The position numbers and the translations under genes were made by a program. A stretch of DNA of 64,000 bases from Chryseobacterium aureum (GTDB lineage: Bacteria; Bacteroidota; Bacteroidia; Flavobacteriales; Weeksellaceae). The DNA lies in the NCBI RefSeq assembly GCF_003971235.1, contig NZ_CP034661.1, forward strand, positions 992,001 to 1,056,000, read 5' to 3'. This document shows positions 16,806-26,400 of the stretch, piece by piece (positions within the stretch are counted from its first letter, which is position 1; each line of letters begins with the position of its first letter). The notes under the pieces are model-generated. The model ran no database searches. It was given only the letters and a program-made list of their open reading frames with translations, and was not told where the DNA came from.

Positions 16806-17399
16806 ATGAGGAAGAGCATCAAAAGAACATTAAGGGTTTCAAAATATGTAATCTACAAGGAAACACTTGTGGATTACAAGGAGCATTTCTGGTCTTTTCT
16901 GGGTGCGTTTTTTGGGATAGGGCTCATTGCATTTATCCAGTCTCATACGATCTCCGAAACGGAAAATATCTTCCTGATTGGTTCTTTTGGGGCATCAAGT
17001 GTTCTTATTTACGGAGCAATCCAGAGTCCGCTGGCCCAGCCCAGAAATCTTATAGGCGGGCACGTTTTGTCTGCATTGGTGGGCGTTACCGTGTACCAGT
17101 TTGTTCCGGATATTATCTGGCTTTCAGCTCCTTTGGCAGTAGCATTTTCTATTGTACTGATGCAGTACACCAAGACGCTGCATCCGCCGGGCGGCGCTAC
17201 AGCCCTTATCGCGGTAAGCTCTACAGGAAAAATTCCGGAATTGGGATATTGGTATGTGCTTTCCCCTGTTCTTTCCGGCTGTATTATTCTTTTGGCTGTA
17301 GCCCTTATTTTTAATAATATTACGTCCAACAGAAGCTATCCTACTCACAGTCTTTTCAAAAAGCTGTTAAAAAAAAGACACCAACATCACCTAAAATAG
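16806..17399 (+). CDS. HPP-family membrane protein
   Basis: A 197-residue inner-membrane protein of the HPP family with four hydrophobic spans. The name-giving motif HPPGGATALIAV lies in the middle of the protein, and the SPLAQPRNLIGGH segment is also conserved. Some plant and cyanobacterial HPP proteins have been linked to nitrite transport; for this branch the substrate is unproven. It has its own promoter and is followed 5 bp later by a zinc-ribbon protein gene, so the two are probably co-transcribed. Confidence 0.88.
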   Translation: MRKSIKRTLRVSKYVIYKETLVDYKEHFWSFLGAFFGIGLIAFIQSHTISETENIFLIGSFGASSVLIYGAIQSPLAQPRNLIGGHVLSALVGVTVYQFVPDIIWLSAPLAVAFSIVLMQYTKTLHPPGGATALIAVSSTGKIPELGYWYVLSPVLSGCIILLAVALIFNNITSNRSYPTHSLFKKLLKKRHQHHLK

Positions 17400-17404
17400 A
17401 AAAT

Positions 17405-17749
17405 ATGAACTGTCTGGAATGTGGCGAGAAAATCATCGGAAGATCAGATAAAAAATTCTGCAACGATGCCTGCCGGAACGCCTATAACAATAAGCAGAAT
17501 AAGGATTCAAGCAATCTCATGCGGAATGTGAACAACAAACTCCGCAGGAATTACCGTATCCTGATGGAAATAAATACAGATGGCAAAACAAAAGTTCCAA
17601 AATCCAGACTGGATGGCTTGGGTTTTGATTTCGATTATTTTACCAATCTGAAAGTTTATAAAAACGGCTCTGAATACAAGTTTATTTATGATTACGGATA
17701 TAAACTCCTGGAAGATGATTTTGTTCTGATTGTAAAAAATCAGGTATAA
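17405..17749 (+). CDS. Small zinc-ribbon protein
   Basis: A 114-residue protein beginning with a compact zinc ribbon: CLEC at 3-6 and CNDAC at 19-23 supply four or more cysteines, followed by basic and Asn-rich sequence. The remaining 75 residues are a mixed alpha/beta domain of no known function. It is short and Cys-rich like DUF2116-type proteins. It lies 5 bp after the HPP gene and 25 bp before the SDR epimerase gene, so it belongs to a four-gene plus-strand run. Confidence 0.78.
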   Translation: MNCLECGEKIIGRSDKKFCNDACRNAYNNKQNKDSSNLMRNVNNKLRRNYRILMEINTDGKTKVPKSRLDGLGFDFDYFTNLKVYKNGSEYKFIYDYGYKLLEDDFVLIVKNQV

Positions 17750-17774
17750 CTCCACACACCACAAATCTATTATT

Positions 17775-18680
17775 ATGAAAGAAGTTGTTCTGATTACCGG
17801 TGCCAGCGGTATGATTGCCAAAGAACTGGCAAAAAAGATAGGTAACGAATATGAAATCAGGTTTCTGACCCGGAAAAAAGTGCATGATCACGAATACGAA
17901 TGGGATGTAAAAAACGGAAATATAGATGAAACCGCTTTTGAAAATGTTTCCCACATTATTCATCTGGCGGGCGCCAATATTTCAGAAAAACGCTGGACAC
18001 CGGAAAGGAAAAAAGAGTTGATCTCCAGCCGCGTAAAATCAGCCGAACTGCTTAGAACAACTTTAAGAAAAAAGAATATAAAGCTTTCCTCTTTTATTTC
18101 CGCTTCCGGAATTAATTTTTACGGAACAGAAACTACAGAAAAGATCTATACGGAAACAGACCCACCCGGTAACGACTTCTTAAGTGAGGTTGTTGTTTTA
18201 TGGGAAAGAGCTGCGGATGATTTCAAGGAACAGGATCTGGCGGAAAGGGTGGTTAAAATAAGAACTGCCGTTGTTCTTTCTGAAAAAGACGGTGCTTTAA
18301 AGAAAATGCTCCCTCCTATTCAATATTATATTGGTTCTCCACTGGGAAGCGGCCAACAATATATGCCATGGGTTCATCTTGAGGATATCTGCTCTATCTA
18401 TGAATTTGCTTTAAAAAATTCAGCAATGGATGGTGCTTATAATGCCGTATCTCCACAACATGCCACCAATAAAGAACTAACGAAAAAGATTGCAGAAGTA
18501 CTTGGCAAACCTTTATTCATACCGAATGTTCCCGGATTTGTTTTGAAACTTCTCTTTGGAGAACTGGCTACGGCTATTCTGGAAGGTTCCAGAGCTTCTT
18601 CAAAGAAAATTCAGGAGGCTGGTTTCCATTTTAAATTTCCGGATCTGGAAAATGCTTTAAGAAATCTTTTAAAGAAATAA
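17775..18680 (+). CDS. TIGR01777-type NAD-dependent epimerase
   Basis: A 301-residue extended SDR of the TIGR01777 / YfcH family. It opens with the nucleotide-binding motif LITGASGMIAKELAKKI, and the family hallmark LAGANISEKRWTPERKKELI follows near residue 65. A GSPLGSGQQYMPWVHLED segment and the C-terminal DUF1731-like helix complete it. The substrate is unknown in this family. It sits between the zinc-ribbon gene and the NUDIX gene, all on the plus strand. Confidence 0.9.
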   Translation: MKEVVLITGASGMIAKELAKKIGNEYEIRFLTRKKVHDHEYEWDVKNGNIDETAFENVSHIIHLAGANISEKRWTPERKKELISSRVKSAELLRTTLRKKNIKLSSFISASGINFYGTETTEKIYTETDPPGNDFLSEVVVLWERAADDFKEQDLAERVVKIRTAVVLSEKDGALKKMLPPIQYYIGSPLGSGQQYMPWVHLEDICSIYEFALKNSAMDGAYNAVSPQHATNKELTKKIAEVLGKPLFIPNVPGFVLKLLFGELATAILEGSRASSKKIQEAGFHFKFPDLENALRNLLKK

Positions 18681-18726
18681 AATCAAAATATAATCAACAT
18701 TCATATATAATACAGAAAATATTCTC

Positions 18727-19308
18727 ATGCAAAATCCAAATATCACTTTATTAAACACAGAAATTCTTTCGGACAACTGGTATACCTTAAACAAAGTCAC
18801 TTTTTCTGTTCTGAAAAAGAACGGAACCACAGAAACCCAAAGCAGAGAAGCCTATGACCGTGGAAACGGCGCTGTAATCCTTCTTTATAACACCGTCTCA
18901 AACACGGTTATTCTCACAAGACAATTCCGCTTACCTACGTATATCAACGGAAATTCTACAGGTATGCTCATTGAAGCCTGTGCCGGACTTTTGGATAATG
19001 ATAATCCGGAAGACTGCATAAAAAGGGAAACAGAGGAAGAAACAGGATATAAGATTTCCAAAGTTGAGAAGGTATTTGAAGCCTATATGTCACCCGGATC
19101 TGTAACAGAAATCCTTTATTTCTTTATTGCAGAATATTCCAGTGAAATGAAAATAAATGACGGAGGCGGATTGGAAGAAGAAGGAGAAAATATAGAAGTC
19201 CTTGAGCTGCCATTCGAAGAAACCCTGAAAATGATTGATACAGGAGACATCAAAGATGCCAAAACGATTATGCTTCTACAGCATTTGAGGATCAAAGGTA
19301 TTATGTAA
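18727..19308 (+). CDS. NUDIX hydrolase, NudK-like
   Basis: A 193-residue NUDIX pyrophosphohydrolase. The Nudix box is complete, running from [15 protein letters not shown] into TEEETGY, and supplies the Mg-binding glutamates. The upstream segment [20 protein letters not shown] matches the ADP-sugar / GDP-mannose pyrophosphatase branch (NudK, NudF). The exact substrate cannot be assigned. The gene starts 46 bp after the epimerase gene. Confidence 0.88.
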   Translation: MQNPNITLLNTEILSDNWYTLNKVTFSVLKKNGTTETQSREAYDRGNGAVILLYNTVSNTVILTRQFRLPTYINGNSTGMLIEACAGLLDNDNPEDCIKRETEEETGYKISKVEKVFEAYMSPGSVTEILYFFIAEYSSEMKINDGGGLEEEGENIEVLELPFEETLKMIDTGDIKDAKTIMLLQHLRIKGIM

Positions 19309-19414
19309 GAAAGAATAAATGATCATTGATAAATGATAAATGATGATTGATATTTGAATGCTGTATATTTAAATAAAACTATTAACTTATTCCCTTTATT
19401 TTAAACTACTACCC

Positions 19415-19789
19415 ATGATTGAACATGTAAAACTTGCCATTAATCCCAAATTTCAGGATTGGGTTCTTTTTGAAAATGGTACTTATATTATTTTTGACGA
19501 CATCAGTACTGTAGAAGATGTAAAAGAAGAAGCCCTAAAACTGATGAAAGAATTCGGGCCTGTGTATGCCGGAGGCTCTGCCGGTGATTTCAGTGTGATT
19601 CATTTAAACCTTACTGACGGATGGCTGGTTTCCGGACATGGATATGGTATGTATACATATGTACATCCTTCGGAATTGGACAATGAATCCCCAAATGATC
19701 TCGAAATAGGCCTTTATGGTAGATCTAAAAGAGATTCTGACGGGCAGAATCCTGAAATCATCCATATTAACAGCAGTAAAGCTTTATAA
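19415..19789 (+). CDS. Conserved-looking hypothetical protein
   Basis: A 124-residue soluble protein with no recognised domain. It is acidic, with a Gly-rich centre (VYAGGSAGDFSV, WLVSGHGYGMYTYVHP) suggesting a compact beta fold. The reading frame uses codons like its neighbours and is followed 15 bp later by the DUF2306 gene. Short AT-rich tandem repeats of GATAAAT type precede it at about 19320-19352. Confidence 0.65.
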   Translation: MIEHVKLAINPKFQDWVLFENGTYIIFDDISTVEDVKEEALKLMKEFGPVYAGGSAGDFSVIHLNLTDGWLVSGHGYGMYTYVHPSELDNESPNDLEIGLYGRSKRDSDGQNPEIIHINSSKAL

Positions 19790-19804
19790 AACAGGCAGCA
19801 GTTC

Positions 19805-20467
19805 ATGAAATCTCTGGGAATAAAAACCTTAAAAACAACTGCTGCATTTTCAGTTCTTCTTTTCAGCATGCTGATGCTGAAAACCATTTCCCAATATACA
19901 TCACTGGAAAAAAACACTGGATTTCTGGCCTTCAAGCAACAGGTAGTAAACAATCCGTACTGGATGGCCTTTTTCTATATTCATATCTTCTCGATAACAC
20001 TTTGTCTTCTGGCCGGCCTTACCCAATTCTCCAATCGGTTTTTTACTGAAAACAGAAGTCTTCATAAGATCATCGGGAAAATATATGTTTACAATATTCT
20101 TATCATCAATGTTCCGGCATGCTTTTTCCTGGGACTTTTTTCAAACGGAGGGCTTATCGGAATTACAGGGTTTCTTATACAGGATGTTCTTTGGGCTTAT
20201 TTCACTGTTGCTGCTGTCATTTTTATTAAAAAAGGAAATACCGGACGCCACAGAATATATATGATGCTAAGCTACGCGGTGACTACTACAGCCATTACAT
20301 TCAGAGTTGTAAAGCACCTTTTTTATAACGAAGGCTATCATGATTATGAGCTTTTTTACGGACTGAACGTATGGGCTGCGCTTTTAATCAACCTGTTTAT
20401 TGCCTTTCTCATTGCCGGAAAAGAATCTTTGCTAACGGGAAAAATCAACAGTGGAAAAGAAAATTAA
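19805..20467 (+). CDS. DUF2306 membrane protein
   Basis: A 220-residue inner-membrane protein of the DUF2306 family with about six spans. It carries the family-like features RSLHKIIGKIYVYN and GRHRIYMMLSYA, where conserved His residues sit at membrane edges. The function of the family is not established. Its 3' end overlaps by 36 bp the end of a small convergent membrane protein gene. Confidence 0.82.
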   Translation: MKSLGIKTLKTTAAFSVLLFSMLMLKTISQYTSLEKNTGFLAFKQQVVNNPYWMAFFYIHIFSITLCLLAGLTQFSNRFFTENRSLHKIIGKIYVYNILIINVPACFFLGLFSNGGLIGITGFLIQDVLWAYFTVAAVIFIKKGNTGRHRIYMMLSYAVTTTAITFRVVKHLFYNEGYHDYELFYGLNVWAALLINLFIAFLIAGKESLLTGKINSGKEN

Positions 20468-20632
20468 AAGGCTGAGGAAAGAAATCAGAAAAAATGATGC
20501 GATAAAAATTAACGTGTTAAAAATGGTTTCATATTTATTATTCCGGGTCCATTGACCGAAAAAACGCATAATGAGATAAGCAATTCCGCCAAAAAGGACG
20601 ATAATAAAAAGAAAGAAAAAATAAAATGTCAT
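20432..20632 (-). CDS. Small two-span membrane protein
   Basis: A 66-residue frame with two strongly hydrophobic segments (FFFLFIIVLFGGIAYLIM and FNTLIFIASFFLISFLSL) separated by a basic loop RFFGQWTRNNKYE, a pattern typical of small real membrane proteins. It overlaps tail to tail with the DUF2306 gene by 36 bp. It could be a chance frame opposite AT-rich sequence, but most of it lies outside the neighbouring gene. Confidence 0.5.
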   Translation of the reverse strand: MTFYFFFLFIIVLFGGIAYLIMRFFGQWTRNNKYETIFNTLIFIASFFLISFLSLLIFFSTVDFSR

Positions 20633-20751
20633 GGTTTTGTGTTAATTCATGTAAATCTATTGTTTTAAATTTAAAAAAACAATCAATAACAGCCATAACA
20701 AATTTACAATTATCCTTAATTTTAATCATAATTGACGCTTAAAAATAATGT

Positions 20752-21135
20752 ATGGAAATAAAAAACCTTGACCATCTCGTTTTAACGGTGGCTGATATCG
20801 ACAAAACAATTGAATTTTATACCCGCATCATGGGTTTTAAGGCGGTTACTTTTGGAGCAAACAGAAAGGCGCTCCTCTTTGGAAATCAGAAGATCAATCT
20901 GCATCAGAAAGGACATGAATTCGAGCCAAAGGCAGAAGTTCCCACCTGTGGCTCTGCTGATCTTTGCTTCATTGCAGAAACAGATATTCATCATGTGATG
21001 GCAGAACTCAAGCAGAACAACATCGAAATTATTGAAGGAATTGTAGACAGAACCGGAGCCCTGGGAAAAATACAATCTGTTTACTTCCGGGATCCGGATC
21101 ACAATCTTATTGAGGTAAGCAATTACTGCTCATAA
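20752..21135 (+). CDS. VOC-family (glyoxalase-like) protein
   Basis: A 127-residue vicinal-oxygen-chelate protein with the paired beta-alpha-beta-beta-beta fold. Visible are LDHLVLTVADIDKTIEFYTR at the N-terminus and YFRDPDHNLIEVSNY at the C-terminus, with metal-binding His and Glu at the usual places (H in LDHLVL, H in NLHQKGHEF, E in LIEV). Such stand-alone proteins include dioxygenases, thiol transferases and antibiotic resistance proteins; the role here is open. Confidence 0.88.
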   Translation: MEIKNLDHLVLTVADIDKTIEFYTRIMGFKAVTFGANRKALLFGNQKINLHQKGHEFEPKAEVPTCGSADLCFIAETDIHHVMAELKQNNIEIIEGIVDRTGALGKIQSVYFRDPDHNLIEVSNYCS

Positions 21136-21287
21136 AACAATATTAATCAATATCTTACACCATTTATCTCCGTAGTAAATCCTTTAAGTTATTCGGTTTT
21201 TAAAGTTTACAGTACAAAATCCATATAAAATTTGCAAAATCCATTGAGAAAATCTATTTAATCCTTTATATTTTGAATTTAAAGCCT

Positions 21288-21295
21288 TAATTTTG
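21288..21295 (+). promoter_or_regulatory. -7 box upstream of the secreted 254-aa protein
   Basis: TAATTTTG matches TAnnTTTG and lies about 45 bp before the start. No -33 element at a normal distance was identified. Confidence 0.45.
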
Positions 21296-21339
21296 CACTG
21301 AAATTCAGAAAATTCGGATTCCTTCAACAACTTATGTAC

Positions 21340-22104
21340 ATGAAAAAAATGATGATCGGGCTTGCTTTGGCCTTATCCATTACTATATGGGGGCAAAAAA
21401 CTCCTGCAAAAGCCAATAATCTGACCCCTTACAGTTATCAGACTTTCAATTGTGACAATAAGGGATATTTTGATCCTACTAAATATAAAATAGAGGAAAT
21501 AGACGGGGTTAACAAACTTTTGTATCAGTTTAACGGGGTTGTATTTGATACCCGTCCTGTTTTTAAACTGTCACAGCTTGAAGAAATCCGCCAAAACAGA
21601 GAAGCTTATTTACAGGAACTTGAAAAGCAGTATGAAGAAAAGAAAAAGGAATTGTACAGCCTTAAAGTAATTGATCTTCCGAGATGGAAAAAATTAATGG
21701 AGGAAACAATAGATTCTTTTGAAAATGAGTACCAGCTGAATAAGGAAGAAATCCTCGCTTATTCTGATCCCAGCACCCTAAAAAACAGCAAATATTACAA
21801 TACCTGCAGAGAACAGATTGATGCAGTATCCTCTCCGGACAGAGAAAAAATGTTTGCCGCCTGGAAAAGTTATACAGAGCTTAAAAGCAAAAATAATGCA
21901 GATCCCAAGGGAGTGATGGCCAGATTTGATGCTAAAATGAATGATCCTCAGAAAGAAGATTATGCACTGATAGATTTAATTGGTCTTGGATTTCACAACT
22001 GTGCCAACAGCAGCTTCCGACAGAAACGTGATGACGAAGGAACATCCTATAAGGATTTTGATAAAATTTTCACCAAGCTTAAAAAAACTTGTGATCAGCC
22101 GTAG
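21340..22104 (+). CDS. Secreted protein of unknown function
   Basis: A 254-residue exported protein: the signal peptide MKKMMIGLALALSITIWGQ is followed by a mature part rich in E, K and Y with a helical middle (about 85-125, charged and coiled-coil-like) and four cysteines (FNCDNK, NTCREQ, HNCANS, KKTCDQ) that may form disulfides in the periplasm. No family is recognised. An in-frame ATG at 21334 would only add two residues. It has its own -7 box and a terminator, so it is a single-gene unit. Confidence 0.75.
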   Translation: MKKMMIGLALALSITIWGQKTPAKANNLTPYSYQTFNCDNKGYFDPTKYKIEEIDGVNKLLYQFNGVVFDTRPVFKLSQLEEIRQNREAYLQELEKQYEEKKKELYSLKVIDLPRWKKLMEETIDSFENEYQLNKEEILAYSDPSTLKNSKYYNTCREQIDAVSSPDREKMFAAWKSYTELKSKNNADPKGVMARFDAKMNDPQKEDYALIDLIGLGFHNCANSSFRQKRDDEGTSYKDFDKIFTKLKKTCDQP

Positions 22105-22149
22105 ATGAATTAAAAAATTGAAGCATTTAACTATTGAAAAATATAATAG

Positions 22150-22175
22150 CAGTACTCAGATGGGTACTGTTTTTT
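22150..22175 (+). terminator. Terminator
   Basis: CAGTAC and GTACTG pair around an 8-nt loop and are followed by T6. Confidence 0.7.
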
Positions 22176-22259
22176 GTTTGAGCTAGTTTTGAAAACTTAG
22201 AAAAGATATAAAATTAATTCTATATTTTACATCTTACCAACTCTAAAAAATCTTATTTA

Positions 22260-22580
22260 ATGTCACCAGAGGAATTCGTAAAAAACTTTTATTTGGAAAA
22301 ACAAAATATTCTTTATTCCAGCTTTGACAAACTATCAGAAAGTGTAACTTCTATAAAAATCAAAGAATTAGAACTCAACCAAATTCAAACTGAAAAACTC
22401 AAGGAAATCGTTTCAGATCTTTTGACAGATACATTTTATACAATTCTACTTGGATTAGATGGCTCTGCAAGCATTGGAAACACTCAGGAAAGCTTTAAAA
22501 TTTATGATGAAGAAAACAATTTAATATCTGAAGGTGGTGATTTAGAAGGTTATGCCTATGAATATTTTCATGGAGAATAG
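22260..22580 (+). CDS. Small acidic protein of unknown function
   Basis: A 106-residue soluble, acidic protein with an alpha-helical first half and a short beta-rich second half ending DLEGYAYEYFHGE. Nothing is recognised. Size and acidity resemble immunity-type proteins, but no toxin gene is adjacent, so that is only a guess. It is flanked by noncoding sequence on both sides and appears to be a single-gene unit. Confidence 0.6.
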   Translation: MSPEEFVKNFYLEKQNILYSSFDKLSESVTSIKIKELELNQIQTEKLKEIVSDLLTDTFYTILLGLDGSASIGNTQESFKIYDEENNLISEGGDLEGYAYEYFHGE

Positions 22581-22702
22581 TAAATACCTATTTGAATTAA
22601 TAAATCTTTCGCATTTCTTTATTCTCAATTTCTTATCAACAGATTTTTAAAGTTAAAACAAATTAATAATGAATAAGTTATGATTTTATGGATTAAATTC
22701 CT

Positions 22703-22710
22703 TAATTTTG
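22703..22710 (+). promoter_or_regulatory. -7 box of the J-domain/KTSC gene
   Basis: TAATTTTG lies 25 bp before the ATG at 22736 and matches TAnnTTTG. Confidence 0.5.
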
Positions 22711-22735
22711 CACCCCGAAAATAAGGATTAGAGAT

Positions 22736-23182
22736 ATGAAAAAAATTGGTGAGCACAGAACACTTCTTGGAGTAGATAAAAACGTTACTTTAAAAGAATT
22801 AAAGACCATTTACAGAAATGTGATGAAAGATACCCATCCTGATAAATTCATTAACGATGAAGCAGGAAAACAGGAAGCAGAAGAAAAAAGCAAATCTGTG
22901 ATTGAAGCCTACCACTTTTTGGTAAGTATCAATCCTGAAACGCAGGAAAAGTATAAAGAAGAATATACAGAAACCATTACAAAATCCAATATTCAGGATT
23001 TCTATCTGGAGAAATCAATTTTAACGGTCCAGCATTTGAACGGAAACATGTACGAATATATGGGCGTTCCTAAAAACACCTATATCAAAATGATCAACGC
23101 CGATTCACCAAGCCGTTTTGCAAGAAGACACATCTACGGAAACTTTGTCTACAGAAAGTCCGGAGAGGCTATGGCAGATTAA
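22736..23182 (+). CDS. J-domain / KTSC-domain protein
   Basis: A 148-residue protein joining two small modules. The first 70 residues are a DnaJ-like J domain with the essential HPD tripeptide (KDTHPDKFIND), expected to stimulate a DnaK-type chaperone. The last 60 residues resemble a KTSC domain (NMYEYMGVPKNTYIKMINAD), a module seen in lysyl-tRNA synthetase relatives and small proteins. There is no Gly/Phe or zinc region, so it is not DnaJ itself. The client is unknown. Confidence 0.8.
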   Translation: MKKIGEHRTLLGVDKNVTLKELKTIYRNVMKDTHPDKFINDEAGKQEAEEKSKSVIEAYHFLVSINPETQEKYKEEYTETITKSNIQDFYLEKSILTVQHLNGNMYEYMGVPKNTYIKMINADSPSRFARRHIYGNFVYRKSGEAMAD

Positions 23183-23205
23183 TTTTTTCTACAACAATAT
23201 AGAAG

Positions 23206-23234
23206 AGCTTCCAGTTTTACTGGGAGCTTTTTTG
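23206..23234 (+). terminator. Terminator of the J-domain gene
   Basis: AGCTTCCAGT pairs with ACTGGGAGCT (one G-U pair) around a 3-nt loop, followed by a T run. Confidence 0.8.
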
Positions 23235-23254
23235 TTGCCAAAACCGGATGTTAT

Positions 23255-23408
23255 GTTTTGGCTAAAGCCCATATTGGCTGTTATAAATTTAAGCGGGCTA
23301 AAGCCCGCTCCTATTGAATATTTTCTTAATGTACAAAAATCATCAATAGAAATGGGCTTTAGCCCATTTACAATAATAAAAATCATCCAATGGCTTTAGC
23401 CAAAACCT
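23255..23408. repeat. REPIN-like cluster of GGGCTAAAGCCC palindromes
   Basis: Four copies of a short palindrome occur at 23260-23270, 23292-23309, 23351-23368 and 23391-23402. The first two read GGCTAAAGCC and the last two the complement GGCTTTAGCC, so copies 1/4 and 2/3 form nested inverted pairs with matching flanks (for example CTATTGA beside copy 2 and TCAATAG beside copy 3). The whole could fold into one long hairpin. No protein is encoded. Confidence 0.75.
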
Positions 23409-23441
23409 ATATAACTAAATTTTAAATCATCAAATATCAAC

Positions 23442-23475
23442 AAAAAAGCGCCTCAGAAAATCTGAGGCGCTTTCG
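23442..23475 (-). terminator. Terminator of the efflux operon
   Basis: On the minus strand AAAGCGCCTCAGA pairs with TCTGAGGCGCTTT and runs into T6. It lies about 20 bp after the RND gene. Confidence 0.88.
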
Positions 23476-23493
23476 GTTAATTAAAGGTTTAAT

Positions 23494-26400
23494 TTATTTG
23501 TCTAAATGCTTAGGCGTAAATCCGTCCTCATTCAGTTCTCTGTGTACATATTCTGCCTTCATTTCAGCTTCGTAGTCTACTTTGTTATCTTTACCCATTC
23601 TTCTTAGAACAGAGTCAAATAAAGAGTATACTACCGGTACAATGATCAATGTAAGGAATAGTGACGATGTCAAACCACCAATTACTACCCATGCAAGACC
23701 TTTGTTCATCTCAGCTCCGGCCCCTGTTGCCAATGCGATCGGTAACATACCGAAGATCATCGCAATGGTGGTCATCAGGATCGGACGAAGACGGGCGTGG
23801 TTAGCCTGTACCAGGGCATCGTGCGTGTTTGCTCCGGCTGCTTTTCTGGCGTTGGTAAAGTCTACGATAAGGATCGCATTCTTCGCTACCAGACCAATCA
23901 ACATGATCATACCAAGCATGGTAAAGATATTCAGTGAGTTGGCAGTTAAGGCAAGAATTACCATTACCCCGATCATTGCTAACGGAATTGAGAACAATAC
24001 CACAAACGGATATACAAAACTGTCATACAGTGAAACCATTACCAGGTATACCAATACGATAGCTGCTAATAATGCAATTCCTAACGTACCGAAACCTTCC
24101 TGCTGGTTTTCCATATCTCCACTCCAGATGTAATCTACCCCAACAGGTTTTTTGGTGCTCTTCATGAACTGATCTGCCCATTCATTAGCAACATCCCCTA
24201 CTGGTCTACCTACCGCTTTCGCTCTTACTTTTACAGAAGGAGACTTATCTCTACGTTCAAGCAAGCTTGGTCCTGAGCCCATTTTTACATCAGCAAACTG
24301 GCTCAGACGAACCTGCTGCCCCTGAGAGTTTGTAAACATCAGGTTTTTCACATCATCAATAGATTGTCTGTTCACATCTCCGAAACGGATATTGATGTCA
24401 TATTCATATTCTCCGGCTCTGAACTTCCCGTCTGTGTTTCCGTTGAATGCAGTCTGCATCGTCTGTCCTACACTTGAAAGATTTAAGCCCAGGGAAGCCA
24501 TTTTATCTCTGTCAATACTTACCTGAACTTCAGGGCTACCTGTATCTGTAGATAATTCTGCATCCACCGCTCCTGGTACTTTCTTCAAAAGTTCAAGAAT
24601 TCTTGTTGCTTCTTTTACTGCTGTTTCGTTATCCGGTCCTGTTACTACCATTTCAATTGGAGCATTTTCAGCACCCATGATACCGATTGGAGCCGTTTTG
24701 AACTCAACTCCCGTGAATTTCTCTTCCAGCTGTCTTTTTATTTTCGCTGCTTTGATGTTGGTACTTTCAGAACGTTCAGACTTATCGGTTAGGTTTACCT
24801 GTACTTCAGACTGGTAAGTGGTTGCCTGTGCCCCACCGAAACCTGTAGACTGCTGTCCAACTGTTGTAATAAGGTCTACAACATCTTTGTCATTTCTTAA
24901 AAACTTCTCAACCTCTAATGTCAATTGGTTTGTTTTTTCTACAGTTGCATCTTTTGACAATTCCATTTGTACTAAGAACTGACCACGGTCAATGGGCGGG
25001 AAGAACTCACCTCCAATGAATCCGAATGCGACCAGCATGAATGAACTGATTAAGACAATAAAGGTAATTACTACTGTTGAAATTCTTCTTAAGGTCGTTT
25101 TCAGACACCATTCAAGAATTCCTGTAATCCAGTGGGTAAACTTGTCAATTAATCCTTCAAACCAAAGAATGAATTTCTCAAACCAGTTTTTACCTGTTAA
25201 ATGTTCCAGTTTACCGAACCTTGATGATAACCAAGGAATGATGGTAAATGAAGCTAACAATGATAATAGGGTTGCAATAACTACCGTGACGCAGAACTGA
25301 GCCAAAATGTTTGCTACAAGACCAGAACTCATTGCAATCGGTAAGAATACTACCACAATTACCAATGTAATGGCTGCAACGGTAAATCCGATCTCTGAAG
25401 CTCCGTCATACGCTGCTCTGATCTTACTTTTACCCATCTCCATGTGACGGTAAATGTTTTCCAGTACAACGATGGCGTCATCCACCAGGATCCCCACCAC
25501 AAGCGAAAGCCCCAGTAAGCTCATTAAGTTCAGAGTATATCCCATAAGGTTCATTCCGATGAACGCTGCCACCAATGAAGCCGGGATAGAAACCATTACG
25601 ATGAATGCATTTCTGATACTGTGAAGGAATAATAACATCACAATGGCCACGAGGATAATCGCTAAGAATAAGTCGAAAATAACGTGGTTGGCAGATTCAA
25701 GGGTAAATTCTGTAGTATCGTTTACGATTTTTACTTTTACTCCCTGAATTTTATAGGCTTCCTCTACTGTCTTGATTGTTTTCTGAACACTTTCTGATAC
25801 TGCTACCGCATTGGCATCGGATTGTTTTTTAACCTGCATCAAAATAGTAGGAAACTGGTTGAATCTTGCTACTTTTTCCACATCTTTCTGAGAATCGAAA
25901 ACGGTTGCAATATCCGATAAACGTACCTGAGCTCCGTTTTTATTGGAAACGACAAGGTTGTTCATTTCATCAGTAGATTTATATTTTCCTGAAAGTCTGA
26001 TGGTAGATTTTGTAGTTCTCGTTTTCAAGCTTCCTGTAGGGAAATCAAGGTTGGATGAAAGGATTGCCTGTTGTACGTCTCCAATCGAAAGTCCGTAACC
26101 TTGTAATTTTTTCTCATCAAGATTTACCTGAATTTCTCTCTCCTGTCCACCTACAAGGTCTACCTGAGCTACACCGTTTACACGGGAAAAAATAGGTTCA
26201 ATCTTTTTATCCAATAAGTCATAAAGGTCCTTACTGTTTAGTTTATCCGATGAAATACTCATCGTGATAATCGGTAAATCATCTAAAGAGAACTTGTTCA
26301 GAGAGGGAGCTTTTACGTCGTCCGGAAGGTCTGCAAGGATTGCATTTACCTTTCTCTGAGCATCGTTCAAAGCATAGTCTACATCGGCACCATCGTTCAG

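Noticed and set aside
23118..23399. 93-codon frame overlapping the REPIN-like cluster
   Set aside because: It runs through the end of the J-domain gene, a terminator and the repeats, so it is a chance frame.
24992..25300. Plus-strand frames opposite the RND gene
   Set aside because: They are shadows of a long conserved gene on the minus strand.
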